A stretch of DNA of 37,282 nt from positions 1 to 37,282 of the forward strand of contig CAJXZG010000052.1 in the NCBI GenBank assembly GCA_913063265.1. The letters run 5' to 3'. Below, piece after piece: positions 25,192 through 33,315 of the stretch. A program made the translations under genes and the position numbers. The stretch is from an uncultured Prolixibacteraceae bacterium (GTDB lineage: Bacteria > Bacteroidota > Bacteroidia > Bacteroidales > Prolixibacteraceae). Below the pieces are notes generated by a model that worked only from the letters and a program-made list of their open reading frames with translations, did not search any database and was not told where the DNA came from. The number at the start of each line of letters is the position of its first letter. Within the stretch, counting starts at the first letter, position 1.

Positions 25192-25947
25192 TTAGTTTTT
25201 TCTTTCGTAGGCCGGACAAGGCCTTCGTCCCATATATATTTTGTAGGTGATGTGAACTCCAAGATAACCTGTCCAGTCGTTATTGTGATAAGCTGTTGTA
25301 TAAGTAACCTCTTCCGGCATCCCCGTATCAAAATTCATATGTCTGTATGCCAGCGGATCATCGAGGTTATCCACCTTATCAAAAAACATTTTTCTCATCT
25401 GGTATTCAACACCAATTCCCAATCTCTGTCCTAAACTATATTTAACACCTATTCCAAACGGAATGGTTGCTGTAACTACTGATTCACTTATTTCCTGTGA
25501 CCCTTTATTGTTTTGCGGATTAAATTGATTAATAATTCTCAATCCGGTTGTATCAAGGTCATAAGGATAAAATGCCATACCAATTCCGGCCATTACATAT
25601 GGAGTAAAAGGTGTTTTTTTAACGCCTAAAACATATTTCAAAAAGTTAATCTCTACCTGCAACGAAAAATCCTGTATTGTTTTTTCAAACTCCCATTCCT
25701 CTCCTTCAATTATCCCGGTATCGGAAAAATTACCGGTTAAAAACTGTGCTCTTAATCCAACGCGGGCATTAAAGTTATACCTGAAATAACCTCCAATATT
25801 TAAATTAAAAGGCTCCATACGGCTGGTTTCTTTTAAATCTCCAAAATACATCGAAGAACCTCCCCAAATACCTATGTCAGCAGTAATTTGTGCACTACCC
25901 GAAACAGCAATTAAAACTGCTGAAAACACCATAAATAATTTTTTCAT
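25192..25947 (-). CDS. DUF6089-family outer-membrane beta-barrel protein
   Basis: Predicted small outer-membrane barrel of unknown function. From ATG at 25947 (251 aa; an in-frame TTG lies 12 bases upstream): signal peptide MKKLFMVFSAVLIAVSGSAQ; then DIGIWGGSSMYFGDLKET, a motif typical of this family, and alternating strands such as FNLNIGGYFRYNFNARVGLR, PYVMAGIGMAFYP, FGIGVKYSLGQRLGIGVEYQ and WTGYLGVHITYKIY. Proteins of this kind are found beside uppS and bamA in Bacteroidota; the position suggests a link with outer-membrane assembly. First gene of the uppS-bamA-ompH transcript. Confidence 0.85.
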   Translation of the reverse strand: MKKLFMVFSAVLIAVSGSAQITADIGIWGGSSMYFGDLKETSRMEPFNLNIGGYFRYNFNARVGLRAQFLTGNFSDTGIIEGEEWEFEKTIQDFSLQVEINFLKYVLGVKKTPFTPYVMAGIGMAFYPYDLDTTGLRIINQFNPQNNKGSQEISESVVTATIPFGIGVKYSLGQRLGIGVEYQMRKMFFDKVDNLDDPLAYRHMNFDTGMPEEVTYTTAYHNNDWTGYLGVHITYKIYMGRRPCPAYERKN

Positions 25948-26174
25948 TTTGGTATTCAAATTAGTTTAACTTTAAATTAGTTTCAGGTACTATTTTTTTA
26001 CACTTTACTCTCTTACCATAGCCCGGGATATTTTTTGAATGAATTTCCAGCTTAATCTCAATAAAATTGGCACCCGTTTAAAAGTACCACCATACTAAAA
26101 TTCCTGCCACAAACTTCTGAAACACAACAGATTCAGATTAATTCTCCTCCAAAAATCCCGGCTTTCAAGAGGTA

Positions 26175-26182
26175 CAAAAGTA
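26175..26182 (-). promoter_or_regulatory. -7 promoter element, probably of the DUF6089-uppS-bamA operon
   Basis: Minus strand reads TACTTTTG, an exact TAnnTTTG match. Transcription would start near 26168, giving a leader of about 220 bases before the ATG at 25947. No terminator or start codon with a family-like protein lies in between. Confidence 0.5.
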
Positions 26183-26195
26183 ATATAATTCATAA

Positions 26196-26217
26196 AATAA
26201 CGTACCTGATCGTTATT
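26196..26217. promoter_or_regulatory. 22-base palindrome at the -33 region (possible operator)
   Basis: AATAACG (26196-26202) is exactly mirrored by CGTTATT (26211-26217) around 8 bases. It covers the stretch 14 to 35 bases upstream of the -7 element at 26175-26182 on the minus strand, exactly where a repressor or activator dimer would meet RNA polymerase. Confidence 0.4.
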
Positions 26218-26259
26218 ATAAAACCCAAAAGAAGTATAAAAATTGTTAAGTAGTCTGAA

Positions 26260-26293
26260 AATATTGGACTTCCTGCCATTTTCCGCCAATATT
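26260..26293. promoter_or_regulatory. inverted repeat AATATTGG / CCAATATT
   Basis: AATATTGG (26260-26267) and its exact mirror CCAATATT (26286-26293) are 18 bases apart, upstream of the minus-strand promoter at 26175-26182. Could be a second regulator site or an mRNA hairpin; no T-tract is present. Confidence 0.25.
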
Positions 26294-26459
26294 AATTTTA
26301 TTCTGCGTCCTACTTTTTTGAACTTTATGTTGGGTTTGTAAATTCTTAATAAAGAAACAAAAAAATCATTTTGTAACGAACAATTTTCTGTAATTTATAA
26401 GCCCCTTGTTTCAATATCTCTTTGTGAAACAATTTTAAAATGTAAGGAATCCGGCAAGT

Positions 26460-27341
26460 TCAATTTCGTGCATCAATTCCCCACATTAATTTATTGCGAA
26501 GAGTTCTGAAAAAAGTCTGGTCTGGCAGCTGTAATGTTTTCAGTTTAAATCCTGCCTTTTTAACTTTTATAGTAGTATTTAAATCAACAGCAACAGAACG
26601 TGAATCCAGTGAAGTTAAAAAATTTATACCACGTCCCTCAATTTTCAATTTGATTTCATAATTATCAGGAACCACTAACGGCCTTATGGTAAGATTATGA
26701 GGCGCAATTGGTGTAATCACAAAATTTTCCGAGTCGGGTGTTAAAATTGGCCCACCAACACTCAAGGAATATGCTGTTGAACCTGTAGGTGTTGAAATTA
26801 TGAGTCCGTCTGACCAGTAATTTGCAAGAAGTTCTTTATCGAGGTATGCATAAATATTAAGCATGGAAGAAGTATCAGTTTTTAAAACTGTCATTTCATT
26901 TAAGGCATAACTAAAATCAAGATTATCCATCCCGAGTAATTCTACTTCCAGCATAGTCCGCTCTATAAGAGAATAGTTGCCGTTAAAAATTTCAGTCAGG
27001 GCACCAACCACATGGTTTTCTGAAATATCGGCCAAAAATCCAAGTCTGCCACTATTTAAACCTACAACAGGAATATCAAAGTTCCTGATATTTAAAACAG
27101 ATTGAAGAAATGTTCCATCTCCACCTACACTAAATATAAATTCAGAAGTATTGTCAAAATCCTTCCATGAATTAAAAAAAGAAGTGTGATAAGGTTCTGT
27201 TTTTAATTCGTAGGTTAAAACAGAATAAAATGGTTTATAAATCTGAACTTCAATTTTGTTCTTAAAAAGAAAATCGAAAAATTCTTTAAGAACAGGTACA
27301 AAACTTTCTGAAACAGTTGTGCCAAAAACTGCTATTTTCAT
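26460..27341 (-). CDS. nadK: NAD kinase
   Basis: Phosphorylates NAD to NADP. 293 aa, usual length. IFSVGGDGTFLQSV with the GGDG motif at 73-76; YALNEMTVLK with the NE pair; WSDGLIISTPTGSTAYSLSV and GGPIL, the diagnostic NAD-kinase signature. ATG start, 12 bases after the CBS-domain gene on the same strand, so co-transcribed with it. In this phylum nadK is a regular neighbour of pdxJ and the uppS-bamA genes. Confidence 0.97.
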   Translation of the reverse strand: MKIAVFGTTVSESFVPVLKEFFDFLFKNKIEVQIYKPFYSVLTYELKTEPYHTSFFNSWKDFDNTSEFIFSVGGDGTFLQSVLNIRNFDIPVVGLNSGRLGFLADISENHVVGALTEIFNGNYSLIERTMLEVELLGMDNLDFSYALNEMTVLKTDTSSMLNIYAYLDKELLANYWSDGLIISTPTGSTAYSLSVGGPILTPDSENFVITPIAPHNLTIRPLVVPDNYEIKLKIEGRGINFLTSLDSRSVAVDLNTTIKVKKAGFKLKTLQLPDQTFFRTLRNKLMWGIDARN

Positions 27342-27353
27342 TAATAGAGTGGA

Positions 27354-28019
27354 TTAAATGTTCATAAATTTCATGAATTGATCAAAACGATCCTTATAAA
27401 GATCTTTTAATTCTGACTGGTCAAGATAAACTGCCTTCACGTTATAATCATATCTCATAAATGCCTGAATTACCGGGGATAAATCTTCCTGGTTAAGTTT
27501 AAGTATTACATCGAGCATATTTGTTCCCGGCCTTCTGTCCATAAAACTGCTCAAAATTTTTACATTATTACTTTCCACAATACGACTTATTTCTGAAAGA
27601 GAATAATTGTAAACGTCCATTTCGAGCACAATAACTCCCCCGGTTTCTTCTAAAGAAAACAGCTTGGCAAATCGCCTGGCCAAATCATACAAAGTAACTG
27701 CTCCCAGATAATAGTGATCTGTATCAAGAACCGGAAGTACGCTTAACTTTAATTTGTACATCAAAATTGCCAGCTCAAAAATATGCTGTTGTTTATGGAC
27801 ATGTACAATATTTAGTTTGTCCAGATACGAATTAATTGGTGCATCAAGTAAGTTCAGGTCGTAAATGGTTTTGTCAGATATTAATCCCAAATATTTCGAA
27901 TCATCTACCACCGGAATATGAGACACCCTGTACATATCCATGTAGTTCAATGCCTTTTTCCCCTTTTCGTGACTATTAACCGAAGTTAAACTATCTGATA
28001 TCAAATTTTCTGCTAACAA
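27354..28019 (-). CDS. CBS-domain protein
   Basis: Soluble 221-aa protein with a CBS pair at about residues 1-125 (KALNYMDMYRVSHIPVVDDS, then YLGLISDKTIYD; KLSVLPVLDTDHYYLGAVTL) and a C-terminal ACT-like part of about 85 residues (VIVLEMDVYNYSLSEISRIV). CBS pairs bind adenosine nucleotides; the next gene is nadK, so sensing of nucleotides is conceivable but not shown. The start is TTG at 28019: the frame is closed by TAA 15 bases upstream of it and the first ATG is at codon 27, inside the domain. The reading MLAENLISDSL matches how relatives begin. An out-of-frame ATG at 28044 opens only MTELKK before a stop. Confidence 0.85.
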   Translation of the reverse strand: MLAENLISDSLTSVNSHEKGKKALNYMDMYRVSHIPVVDDSKYLGLISDKTIYDLNLLDAPINSYLDKLNIVHVHKQQHIFELAILMYKLKLSVLPVLDTDHYYLGAVTLYDLARRFAKLFSLEETGGVIVLEMDVYNYSLSEISRIVESNNVKILSSFMDRRPGTNMLDVILKLNQEDLSPVIQAFMRYDYNVKAVYLDQSELKDLYKDRFDQFMKFMNI

Positions 28020-28086
28020 ATCTTTACTTTTTTAATTCAGTCATTATCGTTGAAAATTGTAACTTGCGCTACCAAATTTTGATACA

Positions 28087-28800
28087 ATGACCAGACTAAG
28101 TGTAAATATAAATAAAATAGCAACACTGCGAAACTCGAGAGGAGGGAAAATACCCAGTGTAAAAGAAGCCACAATTAAGTGCCAAAAGTTTGGTGCGCAG
28201 GGAATTACAGTGCATCCCCGCCCCGATGAAAGACACATTACCAGACACGATGTTTATGAAATTAAACCACTGATAACCACCGAATTTAACATCGAAGGTT
28301 ATCCCAGTGACGATTTTTTAAAAATGGTTATCGAAGTAAAACCCGACCAGGTAACTTTGGTTCCGGATCATCACAATCAGCTAACCAGCGACCATGGTTG
28401 GGATACATGGAAAAACCTTAGTTTTTTAAAGGATGTGATTTCAGCATTAAGAGAAAACAAAATCCGGTCTTCTATTTTTGTGGATCCCGATGTGCTGGCT
28501 GTTGAAGGAGCTGCAGAAATTAAAACCGACAGAATAGAACTTTACACCGAACCTTATGCCACGCTTTACCCAATTGAAAGGCATAAAGCCATCGAGCCTT
28601 TTATTGAGGCGGCAAAAGCAGCCAAAAGATTAAATATTGAGGTAAATGCCGGTCACGATTTAAGTTTGGAAAACCTGAATTATCTGTATAATCATATTCC
28701 TAATTTAGCAGAAGTGTCTATCGGTCATGCACTAATTGCCGATGCTTTGTACATGGGATTGGAAACTACAATTAAAAAATACCTGGACTGTTTGAAATAG
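28087..28800 (+). CDS. pdxJ: pyridoxine 5'-phosphate synthase
   Basis: Last step of DXP-dependent vitamin B6 synthesis: joins 3-amino-2-oxopropyl phosphate and deoxyxylulose 5-phosphate. 237 aa, usual length. RLSVNINKIATLRNSRGG, GITVHPRPDERHITRHDVYE (phosphate-binding and catalytic His/Arg region), QVTLVPDHHNQLTSDHGWD, FVDPD, and EVNAGHDLSLENL near the end. ATG start. Divergent from the CBS-nadK pair with only 67 bases between; no perfect -7 element is visible there. Confidence 0.97.
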   Translation: MTRLSVNINKIATLRNSRGGKIPSVKEATIKCQKFGAQGITVHPRPDERHITRHDVYEIKPLITTEFNIEGYPSDDFLKMVIEVKPDQVTLVPDHHNQLTSDHGWDTWKNLSFLKDVISALRENKIRSSIFVDPDVLAVEGAAEIKTDRIELYTEPYATLYPIERHKAIEPFIEAAKAAKRLNIEVNAGHDLSLENLNYLYNHIPNLAEVSIGHALIADALYMGLETTIKKYLDCLK

Positions 28801-28810
28801 GAATAAGCGC

Positions 28811-28835
28811 GAAGTTGGAAGCACGAAGTTAGAAG
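28811..28835 (+). repeat. GAAGTTGGAAG intergenic repeat, copy 2
   Basis: Two imperfect units, GAAGTTGGAAG (28811-28821) and GAAGTTAGAAG (28825-28835), 10 bases after the pdxJ stop and 9 bases before the hydrolase ATG. Confidence 0.5.
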
Positions 28836-28844
28836 TAATAAAGT

Positions 28845-29648
28845 ATGGAGTTATTTTACAGAAAAGAAGGAAGTGGTTCACCACTGGTAATTATTCACGG
28901 TCTTTATGGTTCCTCGGATAACTGGATTAACATAGGAAAAAGACTAGCTGAAAAACATACAGTTTATATGATTGACCAGCGTAACCACGGCCGATCTCCT
29001 TTTGATGATTCTCACACTTTTAATGACATGAGAAATGATTTGGTGGAGTTTTTTGATCAGCACCAAATCGAAAAAGCAATTGTACTTGGTCACAGCATGG
29101 GAGGTAAAGCAGCAATGTGGTTTGCCCTCGATTATCCTGAGAAAGTTGAAAAACTTGTAATTGCCGACATTGCTCCTAAAGATTACCTGCTTTTGAAAGA
29201 AGATAGTCAGTTCTATTTACATCAGAATATTTTGTTGGCCATGCAGGAGATTGATTTTTCAAAAATAAAATCGAGAAACGATGTGGATGAATTTATGGCT
29301 GAAAAAATTGATGACGAACGAATTCGCCAGTTTTTACTTAAAAATGTTGCCAGGGATAAAAAAAAGAAACAATACAAATGGCGAGTAAATGCTGAAGTTT
29401 TATATGATCACCTTGACGAAATTGTAAGTGGTGTAAATATTAAATGGTTCGACGACAGAATTCCCATTACCAACTATCCCGTAATTTTTATCAGAGGAAT
29501 GAAATCGAAATATATTCTTCCGGAGGATGAAAAACTGATAAATGAAATTTACCCCGATGCCCGGATTGTTGATATTCCGGAAGCAGGACACTGGCTACAT
29601 GCCGAAAAGCCACAAAAATTTATGGAAGCCGTGATGTTGTGTTGTTGA
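28845..29648 (+). CDS. alpha/beta hydrolase (YbfF-like esterase group)
   Basis: Cytosolic serine hydrolase, 267 aa, no signal peptide. PLVIIHGLYGSSDNWINIGK carries the HG oxyanion region; DQRNHGRSPFDDSHTF is shared with YbfF-type esterases; the nucleophile elbow is GHSMGG with S84; DIAPKDY follows; the catalytic histidine is H249 in EAGHWLHAEKP; the acid is probably the Asp/Glu near IRGMKSKYI. Natural substrate unknown. It lies 44 bases after pdxJ on the same strand and is probably in one transcript with it. Confidence 0.9.
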   Translation: MELFYRKEGSGSPLVIIHGLYGSSDNWINIGKRLAEKHTVYMIDQRNHGRSPFDDSHTFNDMRNDLVEFFDQHQIEKAIVLGHSMGGKAAMWFALDYPEKVEKLVIADIAPKDYLLLKEDSQFYLHQNILLAMQEIDFSKIKSRNDVDEFMAEKIDDERIRQFLLKNVARDKKKKQYKWRVNAEVLYDHLDEIVSGVNIKWFDDRIPITNYPVIFIRGMKSKYILPEDEKLINEIYPDARIVDIPEAGHWLHAEKPQKFMEAVMLCC

Positions 29649-29656
29649 AAAAGCTC

Positions 29657-29667
29657 GAAGTAGGAAG
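29657..29667 (+). repeat. GAAGTTGGAAG intergenic repeat, copy 3 (short)
   Basis: GAAGTAGGAAG, one mismatch from copies 1 and 2, 8 bases after the hydrolase stop. Confidence 0.4.
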
Positions 29668-29728
29668 AATAATTTGTTTGTAAAATATAATTGGTCTTCT
29701 ATACCCGGATTTCATTTCCAGAAAGATT

Positions 29729-30211
29729 TTATCGTGGATTCGACATATGTGAATGTATTACTTTCCAACTTCCGTTAATTTTTGCATAAACAAAACTCCA
29801 GGCAAATTTACCGGTTAATACTCTACCGTCAACAACTTTAGTTGAATAGTTTCCATGTGTAGTTAACAGCGCATGTTTCTCGGAAAGGACAGTGATCTTT
29901 TTGGTTTCAATATTCATTTTCTGATATTCCAGTCCCTGAACACCCTTTTTAAAACCTACCATTAATTCATCGAATGAAGAAAAATAATTTCCATTATCGA
30001 TAAATCCTGCTTTTAGAGAATCATTTATCGGAGCGGTAATTTCCTCAATATTCAACGCTTCTCCCGCTTTAATACTTTTTTCGAAAACCATTGATATTTC
30101 ATTTTCGATATTATAAATTTTTAGTTTGGGTATTTCCTGAGAGAAAGAGTTATTATAAAAACTAAAAAGTAAAATAACTGAAATTAATACTAAACAAATT
30201 CTTTGTTTCAT
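29729..30211 (-). CDS. secreted NTF2/SnoaL-like protein
   Basis: Exported small protein of unknown role. From ATG at 30211 (160 aa; a longer frame to 30253 puts 14 residues ahead of the signal): signal peptide MKQRICLVLISVILLFSFY-NNSFSQ, then a cone-shaped NTF2-like fold suggested by the pattern YFSSFDELMVGFKKGV, VLSEKHALLTTHGNYS, and the closing strand FAWSFVYAKINGSWKVIHSH, typical of DUF4440/SnoaL-like domains. Such domains bind small ligands or are catalytic; no active site can be named. Single gene, convergent with the hydrolase. Confidence 0.75.
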   Translation of the reverse strand: MKQRICLVLISVILLFSFYNNSFSQEIPKLKIYNIENEISMVFEKSIKAGEALNIEEITAPINDSLKAGFIDNGNYFSSFDELMVGFKKGVQGLEYQKMNIETKKITVLSEKHALLTTHGNYSTKVVDGRVLTGKFAWSFVYAKINGSWKVIHSHMSNPR

Positions 30212-30353
30212 TGGTAAGAGTTTTTGATAGGTATTGAGAATAACATTATTCAATTAACTAACTTTATTGCAATCTTTTACATTCAAACAAAATTAACATT
30301 ATAAATAAGTTTGGAAAGTTTCCATAATAAATGCTAAAAAAAAATACGCTCAT

Positions 30354-33071
30354 TCAATAATCTGAATTCCTACCAGATTCTTCTATCAAACGCTTTAGTA
30401 ATTTATTAAATTCATTGGCATTTTTTAAATCATCGATACTTTGGAACATTCTGAATCTCCATCGATGACGAACATTACTGGGTTCGTTTATTTGTTCTTC
30501 CTGTGTTTTTTCCCAGCGTAAATTTCCATCCATAGCAACTAAATCCTGTATTGGGAAAGTAGTCCACATCGCAGGTGAATAAAGATGTTGAACAATGATT
30601 TGTTTACAAATATCAGGCTCCGCAAAATACGGAGCTTCGCCATGATTTCCCAAAATCGAATTATAAAACTCCTGAATCATTTCACGGTCTTCTTCCCACC
30701 AGCCACGAATGGTGGACATATCGTGTGTTGAAGTTGTACAAACCGATAAATACGGAGCATCTGCCGGGTGAGCAAATTTTACTTTTGGATTTTTAGACAT
30801 ACGCTGAATCTCCAGGCTCAGAATATTTAATTGGTCCATAACAGGCGGGACACATTCGGGCACCATACCCAAATCCTCACCACAAACCAGCATATTACTG
30901 GCCTCAACAATCGCAGGTAATTTCTCCATACCTTTATGATACCAGAATTCGTCGTGACGATTATAATAATAATCGATGTAAAGTTTATCAAGTTGCTGCC
31001 GTGCAAAATCATCCAGCTCAGTAAACGAAAAAGTTTGATGAATTGAAATACGTGGATGCCATTGGTCGTCTCCGGTTTGAATAAATACAACATTGGCGAT
31101 TAAATCGAACAATTTATCACGAACAAAACGATTTTCATCCGACAAATCCTCTTCCTCAATTCCGTTTAAAAAGTATTGATTTACTTTTAATTGGGTGTCA
31201 AATTCCTCTTTCAGCGCGTATACCCCGTTACCTTCGAAAACCAGAAATTTACCAATAATTTCCTGAAGATTTTCTCCAAACATATATTCCAAAATATGAT
31301 GCCTGATGTAAGGTTTTACCATTCGGTCGTAATCAAAATTGATTCCGAAAGATCGGATTTCATCGGCTGTTAATGGTAAGGCAGGATTAAAATAGCCCAA
31401 CAATCCTTCTACGGCATGTTTTGGTATTTCCCAAATTCTGAAAAATCCTAGAATATGATCAATTCGGTAGGCATCAAAATACTCAGCCATCTTTTGAAGA
31501 CGACCTTTCCACCACACATAGTTTTCTTCAGCCATTTTATCCCAGTTGTAAGTTGGGAATCCCCAGTTTTGCCCTTTCACGGCAAACTCATCCGGCGGTG
31601 CACCTGCTTGTGCATTCAAATTAAATAGATGTGGTTCAGTCCAGGCTTCCACACTGTTTGGGCTGATTCCAATAGGAATATCCCCTTTTAAAACAATCCC
31701 CATTCCCCTTGCATAATCAGCTACTTCACGAAGTTGTTTGTCTAAATGATACTGGATAAAATAATGCACAGCAATGTCGTCCCATTCTTTGGTATTTGGC
31801 TGACTCATTTTTTCAATTTTTTCAGCATCGTAAACACTAAATTTACTCCAGGTTCTAAAATCTGCACTTTTATATTTATCACGTAAATAATCGAAAGCGG
31901 CATATGGAACAAGCCAATCTTTGTTGGCCTCAAAAAAGTGTTGGTAATCGGCCTGCTTAAAAAATCTATCCTTTTCCTGATCAAATAATAATTTGTAATA
32001 TGTGGATTTTAGGGCATGAACCTCAGGATAAACTACATGGCTCTCCTTATTTAATTCCTTTTGTCTTTTGGCAAAATAATTTCTTTGTTTTGTATCTTTT
32101 AGTTTACCCATTTTCTCCAGATTCAGATAAATGGGATGCAATGCCAAAACCGAAATCGATTTATATGGATACGAATCTAACCAGTTATGAGACGCTATGG
32201 TTTCGTTTACAGGAAGCAACTGAACCATTTTCATTCCTACACTTTTTGCCCAATCTATAAAACCAAACAAATCAGTAAATTCACCAACTCCAAAACTTTT
32301 TTCTGAACGCAACGAAAACACCGGAACACTTACTCCAGCCCCTTTCCAGTTACCCAGAGGATAACCAAAACTTTCATCCGACTTTTGCAAAACAAAACTT
32401 TCATCATCCATATACGGTACTTCAAAAAACCGATTCGTCCCTTCCTCCAGGGTTACAAGTTTTTTTTCAGCAATATCGTAAATACCATATTTGTATTCCA
32501 GGGGAGTAACTAACCCTGCCAGGTTTATTTCGGTTGTCCATTCAGGAAAACTCGTTCCACATCCCATCAACAAAGCTTTTTTTGCATCCCACTCACCCAG
32601 TTGCGGAATATTTCCAATTAAGCAAACTCTGTAGTTTTCTCCAATGCGTGGCACCTGAATCTTAAATTGAAGTACCTTTTTAGCACGGGATTTTTTTGTT
32701 TTAAAATTGATATTGGGCTTCATTATTGCCTTATGAAAAGCTGAACTAAAAAATACTTTTTCTTCGTTGGATGGTGCCCGCCAGCTTTCCACCAATATTA
32801 TCGGTTTTTTCCCTGATCCCTTTAAGGAAATTTTTCTGTTTGCCCCCCACTCCCAAACATTCGAACCATCTTCATTGATTAGAACATATTTATATTCCAA
32901 TTCAGTAATCGGTTCTTTGAAATCCAGAACTCCTGACCACTTTCCATTTGATGAATAATTCAGATTAAAAGCTTTTTGGGAATCCCAATCTCCCAAAAAA
33001 ACAGAAGAGCCGCAAACAGCAATTCTTTGCCCGGGCACGGTTTGATAATTGGTGCTAAATTGTAGTTTCAT
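30354..33071 (-). CDS. malQ: 4-alpha-glucanotransferase (GH77) with two CBM20 domains, DPE2-like
   Basis: Transfers glucan segments between alpha-1,4-glucans or maltose; cytosolic (no signal peptide). 905 aa: CBM20 starch-binding domain 1 (about 1-95: GQRIAVCGSSVFLGDWDSQK), CBM20 domain 2 (about 130-235: VCLIGNIPQLGEWDAKKA), then a GH77 barrel with nucleophile D538 (RIDHILGFFRIWEIP), acid/base E732 (CGEDLGMVPECV) and D784 (TSTHDMSTIRGWW). About 190 residues separate the first two catalytic residues, against about 50 in E. coli MalQ, so there is an insertion inside the catalytic domain. Two N-terminal CBM20 domains plus such an insertion is the layout of plant cytosolic DPE2. It should work with the GT3 glycogen synthase of this window in glycogen and maltose turnover. 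Confidence 0.92.
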   Translation of the reverse strand: MKLQFSTNYQTVPGQRIAVCGSSVFLGDWDSQKAFNLNYSSNGKWSGVLDFKEPITELEYKYVLINEDGSNVWEWGANRKISLKGSGKKPIILVESWRAPSNEEKVFFSSAFHKAIMKPNINFKTKKSRAKKVLQFKIQVPRIGENYRVCLIGNIPQLGEWDAKKALLMGCGTSFPEWTTEINLAGLVTPLEYKYGIYDIAEKKLVTLEEGTNRFFEVPYMDDESFVLQKSDESFGYPLGNWKGAGVSVPVFSLRSEKSFGVGEFTDLFGFIDWAKSVGMKMVQLLPVNETIASHNWLDSYPYKSISVLALHPIYLNLEKMGKLKDTKQRNYFAKRQKELNKESHVVYPEVHALKSTYYKLLFDQEKDRFFKQADYQHFFEANKDWLVPYAAFDYLRDKYKSADFRTWSKFSVYDAEKIEKMSQPNTKEWDDIAVHYFIQYHLDKQLREVADYARGMGIVLKGDIPIGISPNSVEAWTEPHLFNLNAQAGAPPDEFAVKGQNWGFPTYNWDKMAEENYVWWKGRLQKMAEYFDAYRIDHILGFFRIWEIPKHAVEGLLGYFNPALPLTADEIRSFGINFDYDRMVKPYIRHHILEYMFGENLQEIIGKFLVFEGNGVYALKEEFDTQLKVNQYFLNGIEEEDLSDENRFVRDKLFDLIANVVFIQTGDDQWHPRISIHQTFSFTELDDFARQQLDKLYIDYYYNRHDEFWYHKGMEKLPAIVEASNMLVCGEDLGMVPECVPPVMDQLNILSLEIQRMSKNPKVKFAHPADAPYLSVCTTSTHDMSTIRGWWEEDREMIQEFYNSILGNHGEAPYFAEPDICKQIIVQHLYSPAMWTTFPIQDLVAMDGNLRWEKTQEEQINEPSNVRHRWRFRMFQSIDDLKNANEFNKLLKRLIEESGRNSDY

Positions 33072-33136
33072 TATACAAATCAGTTTTTTTATAAAAAATT
33101 AGAGCCATCCTTAAATTTATGGTATTTCAGGTTAGA

Positions 33137-33155
33137 AAACAATAACTTATTGTTT
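33137..33155. promoter_or_regulatory. perfect palindrome upstream of malQ (possible operator)
   Basis: AAACAATAA (33137-33145), one C, then TTATTGTTT (33147-33155): a 9+1+9 perfect dyad about 65-85 bases upstream of the malQ ATG. The 244-base gap also contains the terminator of the next gene; I see no perfect -7 element. Confidence 0.35.
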
Positions 33156-33233
33156 CAGTGTAAAAACCTATGATAATCTTTTTAGAATACTTTTTTACAA
33201 GAATTACAACTATGAGTCGGCAATTCAGTTCAT

Positions 33234-33269
33234 AAAAAAAGGACTAAAATCAAACATTTTAATCCTTTT
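33234..33269 (-). terminator. terminator after the GH5 gene
   Basis: AAAAGGACTAAAAT (33237-33250) pairs with ATTTTAATCCTTTT (33256-33269) with one C-A mismatch and loop CAAAC. On the minus strand the stem runs into a U-tract (complement of the A run 33234-33240), 47 bases after the GH5 stop codon. Confidence 0.8.
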
Positions 33270-33315
33270 AACAAAATTGCCTTTTTATTAAAGTTACTTT
33301 CTTCTCGAATATTGT

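Larger units (their letters stand above)
25948..26459. other. 512-base gap without a convincing gene, upstream of the envelope operon
   Basis: No good coding frame. A 64-codon minus-strand frame (26095-26289) begins with TTG, shows no family feature and is cut by the promoter and inverted repeats below. The gap holds a perfect minus-strand -7 element (26175-26182), a 22-base palindrome (26196-26217), an inverted repeat (26260-26293), a second one nearer nadK (26406-26413 with 26425-26432, TTGTTTCA/TGAAACAA, no T-tract), and a direct repeat AAATTAGTTT (25958-25967 and 25974-25983) close to the DUF6089 start. Confidence 0.6.

Noticed and set aside
25191..25331. Longer uppS product reading through the DUF6089 gene
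   Set aside because: The 47 extra residues lie out of frame inside another gene, and the family begins near MESFRNKL.
26095..26289. 64-codon minus-strand frame in the gap between nadK and DUF6089
   Set aside because: Starts with TTG, shows no signal peptide or recognisable motif, and is interrupted in function by a perfect promoter element and two inverted repeats.
26406..26432. TTGTTTCA/TGAAACAA inverted repeat as terminator of nadK
   Set aside because: Eight-bp AT-rich stem with an 11-base loop and no T-tract on the minus strand; kept only as an inverted repeat in the gap description.
29768..29780. A reverse-strand look-alike of the GAAGTTGGAAG repeat
   Set aside because: It lies inside the NTF2-like gene and simply encodes Gly-Ser-Trp-Lys at a conserved spot of that fold, so it is coding sequence rather than a repeat copy.
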